Assembly: GCA_016841185.1 (NCBI GenBank)
Contig: JAENZQ010000004.1
Coordinates: 84,008-148,007, forward strand
Length of the DNA: 64,000 bases
Direction of reading: 5' to 3'
Source: Anaerovorax odorimutans
GTDB lineage: Bacteria > Bacillota > Clostridia > Peptostreptococcales > JAAYPU01
In this document: piece by piece, positions 1 through 6,458 of the stretch
Numbering within the stretch: the stretch's first letter is position 1
Layout of the letters: every line of letters starts with the position of its first letter
The notes under the pieces: model-generated
Databases searched by the model: none
What the model was told of the DNA's origin: nothing
Seen by the model: only the letters and a program-made list of their open reading frames with translations
Program-made: the position numbers and the translations under genes

Positions 1-279
1 GAATATCAGCAAGGTCAGGTGGTCAGCAGGACACTTGCTCAGGGAAAATCCCTGAGCCTGACTCTGTTTGCCTTTGATAAAGGTGAAGAGATAAGTGCAC
101 ATGCCTCCGGCGGAGATGCACTTGTTTATATTTTAGATGGCAAGGCGGAAATCACCATTGGAGAGGAAATCTTTCATCTGAAAAAAGGAGAAACGATTGT
201 TATGCCCGCAGGGATACAACACGCTTTGACGGCAGAAGAAAAATTTAAAATGCTTTTAATCGTTGTGTTCAGTCTATAG
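1..279 (+). CDS. Cupin-domain protein, 5' end cut by window edge
   Basis: The reading frame is open from base 1 (EYQQGQVVSRTL...), so the gene begins before the window and a GTG at 19 is not its likely start. The remaining 92 residues form a single cupin beta-barrel: the stretch from residue 35 on contains HASGGDALVYILDGKAEI and later PAGIQHAL, the usual two cupin motifs with candidate metal-binding His residues. Proteins of this kind are about 105-115 residues, so only a short N-terminus is missing. Small cupins of this type often bind metals or small ligands; the substrate cannot be told from sequence. Confidence 0.8.
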   Translation, partial: EYQQGQVVSRTLAQGKSLSLTLFAFDKGEEISAHASGGDALVYILDGKAEITIGEEIFHLKKGETIVMPAGIQHALTAEEKFKMLLIVVFSL

Positions 280-286
280 TCATGAT

Positions 287-321
287 TTAAGAGTTAAGAT
301 CTAAGATATCTTAACTCTTAA
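287..321 (+). terminator. Hairpin after the cupin gene, probable terminator
   Basis: A perfect 14-bp inverted repeat (287-300 with 308-321, 7-nt loop) begins 8 nt after the cupin stop codon and is followed by a short T-rich stretch. It is AT-rich, so termination strength is uncertain. Confidence 0.5.
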
Positions 322-606
322 ATCTTTCACCTATCACCTGATTATGTTCAGTTTATAGAGTATAGAGTATGGAGCATAGATTAAGTTAGAGATTAGAGGT
401 TAGGTAATGTCAGAAATTATTTCCTTCGGTAATAATTTCTACCTTAACTCTTATCTCTTATTTTTTATCTCTTATCTTCCGAAGGGTTTGAGAACAAACC
501 CCACCATAATTGTCAATTATCAATTCTCAATTATCAATTTCTGATCTTCTGCCCTCTATCCTTCTACCCTTTCTGTTATCTGTTATCTTTAAAAATTATT
601 ATCGTG
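322..606. repeat. Gene-free low-complexity spacer
   Basis: No plausible gene is seen. The left part (347-410) is a purine-rich string of near-repeats (TTATAGAGTATAGAGTATGG, TTAGAGATTAGAGGTTAGG); the right part (430-600) is pyrimidine-rich (CTTATCTCTTATTTTTTATC, TCAATTATCAATT). Similar words recur at 31675-31760, 45785-45950, 52276-52298 and 59740-59860, so this is a genome-wide spacer family and not unique sequence. Confidence 0.55.
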
Positions 607-635
607 TTGTAATAAAAATTCAGGCGTGGTATACT
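607..635 (+). promoter_or_regulatory. Sigma-A-type promoter of the cobalamin operon
   Basis: TTGTAA at 607-612, a 17-nt spacer and TATACT at 630-635, ending about 18 nt before the riboswitch P1 stem. The position and spacing fit a promoter whose transcript starts just ahead of the aptamer. The same TTGTAA/17/TATACT combination precedes the diguanylate cyclase at 10027. Confidence 0.6.
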
Positions 636-652
636 TTAGATAATTGAACAAC

Positions 653-820
653 ATATCATGTTTAAGGGAAAAGGGTGAAAGGCCTTTGCTGTAGTCGCAG
701 CTGTAACCGGTGACGAGGATCATTGATACCACTGTCCGGTATTCAACTATGTTATAGTTGAATACCGATGGGAAGGTTTGATTCAAGGATGACCCGGAAG
801 CCAGAAGACCTGTCATGATA
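653..820 (+). ncRNA. Cobalamin (B12) riboswitch aptamer
   Basis: The closing P1 stem pairs TATCATG (654-660) with CATGATA (814-820). Inside are the cobalamin aptamer landmarks in order: GGGAAAAGGGTGAAA near 666-680, the GCTGTAACCGGTGAC core near 700-714, CCACTGTCC near 729-737, GATGGGAAGGT near 768-778, and the B12 box AGCCAGAAGACCTGTCA at 799-815. A 13-bp hairpin (738-767) is the variable peripheral arm. The aptamer lies upstream of an ECF transporter operon, fitting repression of uptake genes when adenosylcobalamin or a related corrinoid is plentiful. Confidence 0.92.
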
Positions 821-928
821 TTCTTCAAATCATTTCCGACATAGAGAGATTGAAGAGATAGCAAAGAATGACATGCTCCGGTTTGGCTGGCGTATGTTTG
901 AATCTTTAGTGTATCAATGGAAATCAAC

Positions 929-962
929 CCTCTCTATAAAGAAATAGAGAGGTTTTTATTTT
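929..962 (+). terminator. Riboswitch-controlled intrinsic terminator
   Basis: CCTCTCTAT (929-937) pairs with ATAGAGAGG (944-952), followed by TTTTTATTTT. It lies between the aptamer and the first gene, so ligand binding is expected to act by premature termination. An ATAGAGAG word at 841-848 could pair with CTCTCTAT (930-937) as a competing antiterminator. Confidence 0.85.
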
Positions 963-974
963 AAGGTGATTGCA

Positions 975-1910
975 TTGAAGAAATTATTTATCGTACTGGT
1001 ATTGATAATGAGCCTGTTAAATGCAGCAGGGTGTCAGAACAACAATAATAGTACTATTGGCCGGGCAGAAATAATTGTATCAAGAAATTTTGGAAAGGAA
1101 ATCATTTCAGAGAATAATTTTGAAGTACCGGATGGTGCAGTGCTTTTAGACATAATGGAAGATAATTTTCAGGTGGAAACGGCTTATGGCGGTTCCTTTA
1201 TCAATAGTATAGACGGGTTGCAATCTGGATTTACTGCAAAGAAAAACGGTGAAAAGCTGGATTGGTTTTTTTATGTCAATGGTATTTTGTCACAGATTGG
1301 TTCAGGAGATTATGAAATGAAACCGGATGATTGCATTATATGGGATTATCATGATTGGGATACATCTTTGCATATATCCAGTATTGTAGGTGCATTTCCT
1401 GACAATTTTACAAAAGGTTACAACGGTCCGTTGGGCTTAAACATTATGTATACAGATGGATATGAGAACCAGGGGGAAACTCTAAGAGATTATTTAACCG
1501 GAATCGGTCTGTCTGATATTGAACTTACAAAGGTAAATGATGCGACTATTAGAGAAGGTAAAGACAATGTCATTGTTATAGGAGCCTGGGATGCTGCTTC
1601 AAAATATGAATATCTGAAGGAAATATACGGTCATAGATTTCAGACAGGTCTTTTTTTTGAAATAGATCAAGATATAAAAGCGCTTGATTTTAAGGGAGAT
1701 ATTTCTGCAACTTATGAAAAGGGAGCAGTCATTGCCTCCACGCTTAACGGATATGATGTGATGTCTACCATTTGGCTGATTACCGGAAACAGCAAAGAAT
1801 ACATAGAAAAAAGTGTAAAACTGCTGTGTGAGGACCCGGATCGGATAAAGGGAAGATTTTCGGTTTTAATAACCGGCAATCAAGTAATAGACCTGCCATT
1901 GGATCAATAA
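975..1910 (+). CDS. DUF4430 (transcobalamin C-terminal-like) lipoprotein
   Basis: A lipoprotein signal (MKKLFIVLVLIMSLLNAAGC) puts the mature protein on the outer face of the membrane. Residues about 25-125 form a DUF4430 domain, recognisable by a VPDGAVLLDIM segment and WFFYVNGILSQIG...DYEMKPDDCIIWDYHDW; this fold is related to the C-terminal beta domain of animal transcobalamin. The remaining ~185 residues are unassigned. The TTG at 975 is chosen because AAGGTG (963-968) sits 6 nt upstream and it gives a compact signal peptide; an in-frame GTG at 966 is possible. It is first gene after the B12 riboswitch and is followed by EcfT 13 nt later. I infer a cobalamin-binding role that hands ligand to the S component; direct evidence is absent. 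Confidence 0.8.
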   Translation: MKKLFIVLVLIMSLLNAAGCQNNNNSTIGRAEIIVSRNFGKEIISENNFEVPDGAVLLDIMEDNFQVETAYGGSFINSIDGLQSGFTAKKNGEKLDWFFYVNGILSQIGSGDYEMKPDDCIIWDYHDWDTSLHISSIVGAFPDNFTKGYNGPLGLNIMYTDGYENQGETLRDYLTGIGLSDIELTKVNDATIREGKDNVIVIGAWDAASKYEYLKEIYGHRFQTGLFFEIDQDIKALDFKGDISATYEKGAVIASTLNGYDVMSTIWLITGNSKEYIEKSVKLLCEDPDRIKGRFSVLITGNQVIDLPLDQ

Positions 1911-1923
1911 GAGGTAAATAATA

Positions 1924-2805
1924 ATGAGATTTCATCCAATAACCATGCTTTCTTTTTTTTCAATGCTTTTTATCATGATATTGATATATAGCAATCCTGC
2001 ATATATCTTTTCTTTACTGATATTCTTAATAGTTCTTATAATTATCGTAAAAGGAGAAAAGAAGCTTAAGGCAATGATCAGGTACGGCATTTATAATGTT
2101 CTTATTATTACTGCCATTAATCCCCTTTTATCAAGAGAGGGGCAGGCAGTGATTTTTCAAAGTGGCAGAATGCCGGTGATTGGGAGAATAAAAATCACTG
2201 CTGAAGCTTTAGCCTATGGTGCAAACATGGGACTAAAACTGACCTGCTTCATATTAATTTTTGTCATATTTAGTATGATGACCAATAAGGATGACACCTT
2301 TAGCTTTTTTTCAAAAACTGTCCATAAGTTGACCATCACCTTCTCAATGTCGTCAAATATTATTCATCGATTGAAAATAGAAGCTATACGGGTAAAAGAA
2401 GTGATGGAAATGAGAGGGGTCAATTTTTCTGAAAAAAAACTTAGAAAACGGATCAGAGCCTATTATCCTTTGCTTAAAGTCATTTTTATTTCAGCGTTGG
2501 AGGGTTCTGTTGACAGGGCGGAGGCTCTTTACTCAAGAGGGTATGGACAATATAAAAGGACCAGTTATACCTGTATGAATATGTCTTTTTCAGATTATAT
2601 ATTTCAAATTATTTCTTTAATGCTTCTGGTTTTTTTTCTGACAGGTATTGTGAACGGTGTGGGTGAATATCAATTCTATCCGTATTTTCAGAAGCTTTAT
2701 ACTTCTGATTTTATCTGGTTGACGGTATTGGATTTTATATTGATATTGACACTGTTCTATGTTTGGGGGTGTAAGCGTTGGAAATTTTTAAAATACAGGA
2801 TTTAA
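1924..2805 (+). CDS. ecfT: ECF transporter transmembrane component EcfT (CbiQ family)
   Basis: A 293-residue membrane protein with several hydrophobic segments (residues about 8-45, 90-120, 225-250, 265-285) and the two cytoplasmic ARG-type motifs that contact the ATPases: MEMRGVNF near residue 163 and LYSRGYGQ near residue 203. EcfT couples ATP hydrolysis to toppling of the substrate-binding S component. Its 3' end overlaps the EcfA start by 28 nt, showing tight translational coupling. Because the operon lies behind a B12 riboswitch and contains its own S component, this is probably a dedicated (group I-like) cobalamin ECF module and not the shared group II module. Confidence 0.9.
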   Translation: MRFHPITMLSFFSMLFIMILIYSNPAYIFSLLIFLIVLIIIVKGEKKLKAMIRYGIYNVLIITAINPLLSREGQAVIFQSGRMPVIGRIKITAEALAYGANMGLKLTCFILIFVIFSMMTNKDDTFSFFSKTVHKLTITFSMSSNIIHRLKIEAIRVKEVMEMRGVNFSEKKLRKRIRAYYPLLKVIFISALEGSVDRAEALYSRGYGQYKRTSYTCMNMSFSDYIFQIISLMLLVFFLTGIVNGVGEYQFYPYFQKLYTSDFIWLTVLDFILILTLFYVWGCKRWKFLKYRI

Positions 2806-4346
2806 GCTATTATTACCCGGAAAACAGAGAGGCTGCACTGAAAGATATAAATTTGTCTGTCGAAAATGGAGAATTTATTTTGCTTTTGGGTGAATCAGGT
2901 TCCGGAAAGTCCACGATAGGAAGAATTTTCAACGGAATCGTTCCTGAATTTTACGGCGGAACCCTCTATGGAGAGATTAAAGGGGATATTGGGACAGTAG
3001 GTATGGTATTTCAGGATCCGGAAAAACAATTGATTATGGATAAGGTTGAAAGGGAAATTGCCTTTGGTCTTGAAAACTTAGGAACAGATTACTCAATTAT
3101 GAGAAAGCGGGTTATGGAAACTCTGAGCTTTCTTAATATAGAAGGAATAAAAAATCAGAATACATATGAACTCTCAAACGGGCAGAAGCAAAAGGTCGCC
3201 ATAGGTACCGCACTGGCCATGGGACATATGTTTATCGTTTTTGATGAGCCCACTTCACAGCTTGACCCTGCTGCTGCAGATGAGATTATTCATGTAATAG
3301 AACGATTAAATAAAGAACTGGGATACACCATTATTTTGATCGAACAAAGAATAGACCGGTGCTTTCATTTGGCTGATAGAGTTCTGTTCATGGAAAGCGG
3401 AAAGGTATCTTTTGACGGAACGCCGGAAGGATTTACTTTATGGAGCCGAAAAAATAAATCCAGTTTTTTGCCTTCAGTTTCAGGCTTTTTTGCTCTTTCC
3501 GGTTATGAAAGCCTTCCCGGTACCATTAAAGAAGGCCGAAGAAGGCTTCTGGAAACAACCGGAATTAAGAGCATATCTGAAAGGAAAGAGAATTCACTTA
3601 TACAGGGCTCAAATCCTATTGCAGTGAAATTAGAAAAAGTCTATTTCGAATACGGCAACGGCATACTGGCTCTCAATAATATGGATATGAGAGTAGAAAA
3701 GAATGAGATAGTAGGTGTGATAGGCCCCAACGGAAGTGGGAAAACGACTTTACTGAAAATAATCAGCGGTTTGCTTAAACCTTCCTCGGGAAACGTCGAA
3801 AGGGAAGAGAAAATCGGTTATTTATCTCAAAATCCTAATGATTATCTGTTTAACGATTCTGTTTATGAAGAACTGAAATTTACTTTGGATATAAACAAAA
3901 TAAAAGCATATGAGAGAATAGAAAGGGTTTTAGAGGATTTAAACCTGATTCATCTTAAAGATAAAAACCCCAGAGATTTAAGCGGAGGGGAAAAACAGAG
4001 AGTGGCTTTGGCTTCGATTCTGGTTTCACAGCCTGGCTTGATCCTTTTAGATGAGCCTACCAGAGGGTTAGACAGAATATTAAAGGATGCTTTGGGAAAA
4101 GTACTCAGTAAACTTTTAAAAGAAAAAAAGACCATTATAATAGTAACCCATGATATAGAATTTGTTGCAAAGTATTGTACAAAAACATGTCTGGTTTATG
4201 AGGGATCCGTTGTAGAAATGGCGGATACGTATCAGGTCTTGACTTCAGGTCTTTACTATACAACACAAATGAAGAAATTGTTTCATGGACTTGCAGATGG
4301 TATTTTGACCATAGAGGACGCTTTGCGAGCTAGCGGTAAGATTTAA
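2778..4346 (+). CDS. ecfA: ECF transporter ATPase, two ABC domains fused (EcfA-EcfA')
   Basis: The 522-residue protein has two complete ABC cassettes in one chain. The first has Walker A GESGSGKST (38-46), a signature LSNGQKQKVAIG and Walker B IVFDEPTSQLD; the second has GPNGSGKTT, LSGGEKQRVALA and LILLDEPTRGLD. ECF transporters usually use two separate or paired EcfA subunits, so the fusion supplies both halves. The first signature has Asn in place of the usual second Gly (LSNGQ), a common EcfA variation. Start is a TTG with GGGGGTG 7 nt upstream, inside the end of ecfT. Cytoplasmic, driving cobalamin (inferred) uptake. Confidence 0.92.
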   Translation: MEIFKIQDLSYYYPENREAALKDINLSVENGEFILLLGESGSGKSTIGRIFNGIVPEFYGGTLYGEIKGDIGTVGMVFQDPEKQLIMDKVEREIAFGLENLGTDYSIMRKRVMETLSFLNIEGIKNQNTYELSNGQKQKVAIGTALAMGHMFIVFDEPTSQLDPAAADEIIHVIERLNKELGYTIILIEQRIDRCFHLADRVLFMESGKVSFDGTPEGFTLWSRKNKSSFLPSVSGFFALSGYESLPGTIKEGRRRLLETTGIKSISERKENSLIQGSNPIAVKLEKVYFEYGNGILALNNMDMRVEKNEIVGVIGPNGSGKTTLLKIISGLLKPSSGNVEREEKIGYLSQNPNDYLFNDSVYEELKFTLDINKIKAYERIERVLEDLNLIHLKDKNPRDLSGGEKQRVALASILVSQPGLILLDEPTRGLDRILKDALGKVLSKLLKEKKTIIIVTHDIEFVAKYCTKTCLVYEGSVVEMADTYQVLTSGLYYTTQMKKLFHGLADGILTIEDALRASGKI

Positions 4347-4363
4347 GATTGAAAGATGATTTT

Positions 4364-4382
4364 GACAGCCGCAAGGGCTGTC
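4364..4382. repeat. Short hairpin repeat between ecfA and the S-component gene
   Basis: GACAGCC-GCAAG-GGCTGTC forms a 7-bp stem with a 5-nt loop. It is GC-richer than its surroundings. It lies in the gap between the ecfA stop and the S-component ribosome site and could be a small repeat remnant or a mild attenuator. Confidence 0.4.
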
Positions 4383-4415
4383 CCTACAACTTGCACCTAT
4401 TGGGAGGAAGCACCA

Positions 4416-5048
4416 ATGAATTATGGGGTTTTGTCGGCTATCATATTGATCATTTCTTTATTAGGGATTTTTATTTCCTACGAGAGAAAAAAAACAACAC
4501 TGAAGGAAATTTCCTTGATTGCAACTCTTTCTGCTTTGGCGGGTATCGGTCGGGTCCCCTTTGCAGCCTTTCCTAATGTGCAGCCGACAACATTTTTGAT
4601 CATGGTATCCGGATATGTTCTGGGGCCGGGGCACGGATTTGTAGTGGGTGCTTTTGCAACCTTGGTATCCAACACATTTCTCGGGCATGGTCCATGGGAA
4701 CCGTGGCAGATGCTGGCCTGGGGCCTGGTTGGATTCAGTTCGGGTTTCATCGGAAAGATAAGAAAAACACCTTCCCGGTTATTTTTAAGCCTTTTTGCTT
4801 TTTTCTGGGGATTTGCATTCGACTATATAATGAATTTATGGCATTGGCTGTTTTTTATATATCCTTTAAATCTGAAAAGCTTTATTGCTATAAATGCAGC
4901 ATCATTTTATCTGGATATTATGCATGCTGCAGGCAATTTCATTTTCACATTCTTTTTTGGAAAAGACTTTATATTGATTTTAAACCGGTTTAAAAAAAGA
5001 TTATCATATACACAAATTAACAACGGCCAATATGTAAAAAATAACTGA
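4416..5048 (+). CDS. ECF transporter S component, probable cobalamin specificity (CbrT-like)
   Basis: A 210-residue membrane protein of about six helices. The central block VPFAAFPNVQPTTFLIMVSG-YVLGPGHGFVVGAFATLVSN and GHGPWEPWQMLAWGLVG is the pattern of the CbrT-like ECF S components. The ATG at 4416 is preferred over an in-frame ATG at 4356 because GGGAGGA (4402-4408) lies 7 nt upstream and the earlier N-terminus would run through the hairpin repeat. With EcfT and EcfA encoded directly upstream and a B12 riboswitch in front, cobalamin or a corrinoid precursor is the likely substrate. Confidence 0.82.
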   Translation: MNYGVLSAIILIISLLGIFISYERKKTTLKEISLIATLSALAGIGRVPFAAFPNVQPTTFLIMVSGYVLGPGHGFVVGAFATLVSNTFLGHGPWEPWQMLAWGLVGFSSGFIGKIRKTPSRLFLSLFAFFWGFAFDYIMNLWHWLFFIYPLNLKSFIAINAASFYLDIMHAAGNFIFTFFFGKDFILILNRFKKRLSYTQINNGQYVKNN

Positions 5049-5064
5049 GATAAGGGGAGAGAAT

Positions 5065-6369
5065 ATGAGAAGAGTTACGCTGTGTATTTTTGTATTTGTA
5101 TTTATGTTGTCAAATATTGCTTATGGTCAAAATCTAAAACTTACAGAAGATTATTTAAAGAAGCAGGATCTGGACCACTGGGGCTTTCTGGCACTTTATT
5201 CCGCTGAAAACCCCATAAGCGGTGATCTCGAGAAGGTAGACTCGGAATTAACAACAGACTTTGAGGGATATCTTTTAGGGGCTTTGGTATCCGGGGAAAA
5301 TGTACTAAATGTTGTAGAAAAGTTGGCGGAATGCCAATTGGAAAGCGGTAAATTTTCCGATTTTACAGACGGGACAGGTGAAGATCTGGTCAATGCCCAT
5401 ATTTGGGGGATCATTTCTCTGTATGCAGCGGATTATGAAGAATATGACAAAGTATCGGCATTGAAGTGGCTCAAGGAAAATCAGAATAAGGATGGCGGAT
5501 TTCCCATATATGCAGGTATGGGTACTTCGGATCTGGATATGTCTTCGATGGCTTTGATTGCTTATGATATCCTGGGATTGGACAGGGAGGCGGACGAAGT
5601 CAAACAGACCATTGCATACATAGAAAAAAATCTCAGCAGAAAAGAAAGCTGTGAGGCATATGCGTGGTATATTTTGGCACGGATAAAGTTAGGGTTGAGT
5701 ATTGATGAGGATTTATATAATGATTTGATGAAGTTCAGACTTCAGGACGGTTCTTTTATGCATCTGGAGTCTATGAAGAAATCTAACTATATGGCAACCT
5801 GGCACGGTCTTTTAGCACTTGCGGATTATTACAGAAAATCTTCCATATTCGACAGACTGCATGATGAAGTGAATTTTGTGGATTTAGGTAATGACCATGA
5901 GGCTTATGAAGCAATAATGGCTTTGGTCAATGAGAAAATCATATCCGGATACTCGGATAATACTTTCAGACCGGATAATTCTGTGAAAAGAGGAGAGTTT
6001 TGTAAATTTATGGTTTATGGCATGGACCTGCAGGATCAGGCATTATTGGAAAACAGTAAATTTAAGGATCTAAAAGGCCACTGGGCAAATAAGATCGTGA
6101 ATGTGGCAGTAGATAATGGATGGATCAAAGGTGTTACCGGTTATTATTTTGCACCGGAAGGAAAAATTAAAGGGTCTGAGATTGCAGCAATCCTTGTTCG
6201 AGTCAAAGGACTTGAAGACAAGGCTTCAATTATTCATGGCGACAATTGGTACGATGGATATGTACAGATTGCAGAAGAAAATGATCTATTATACACAAAC
6301 TTTCACCCTGAGGGTTATGCCTCAAGGGTCCAGTGTTCGGAAGCGGTCTATAAATTAATTAAAAATTAA
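5065..6369 (+). CDS. Exported alpha/alpha-toroid protein with C-terminal SLH modules
   Basis: A cleavable signal peptide (residues 1-21, ending near AYGQ) is followed by a toroid of helical repeats of the squalene-cyclase/prenyltransferase type (about 25-270; for example KWLKENQNKDGGFPIYAG and DMSSMALIAYDILG), then SLH modules (about 290-434; GYSDNTFRPDNSVKRGEFCK, FKDLKGHWANKIVNVAVDNG, and a weaker third). SLH modules bind secondary cell-wall polymer, so the toroid is displayed at the surface. The same toroid fold forms the alpha domain of transcobalamin and intrinsic factor. It follows the S-component gene by 16 nt, with GGGGAGAG as ribosome site. Surface cobalamin binding is inferred from fold plus operon. 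Confidence 0.78.
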   Translation: MRRVTLCIFVFVFMLSNIAYGQNLKLTEDYLKKQDLDHWGFLALYSAENPISGDLEKVDSELTTDFEGYLLGALVSGENVLNVVEKLAECQLESGKFSDFTDGTGEDLVNAHIWGIISLYAADYEEYDKVSALKWLKENQNKDGGFPIYAGMGTSDLDMSSMALIAYDILGLDREADEVKQTIAYIEKNLSRKESCEAYAWYILARIKLGLSIDEDLYNDLMKFRLQDGSFMHLESMKKSNYMATWHGLLALADYYRKSSIFDRLHDEVNFVDLGNDHEAYEAIMALVNEKIISGYSDNTFRPDNSVKRGEFCKFMVYGMDLQDQALLENSKFKDLKGHWANKIVNVAVDNGWIKGVTGYYFAPEGKIKGSEIAAILVRVKGLEDKASIIHGDNWYDGYVQIAEENDLLYTNFHPEGYASRVQCSEAVYKLIKN

Positions 6370-6458
6370 TAATTAACAATGAAAATACTTCTACTTTAAA
6401 CTTGGCCTCGGAGAGAACTAATGAAGTTAATATTTAAAATTAAAAAATGGGGGGAAAT

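Noticed and set aside
589..927. Leftward open frame of 112 codons
   Set aside because: It lies entirely over the cobalamin riboswitch and its leader on the opposite strand, without a ribosome site.
4349..4576. Alternative frame overlapping the S-component gene
   Set aside because: It is a shadow of the well-supported membrane protein gene and has no ribosome site of its own.
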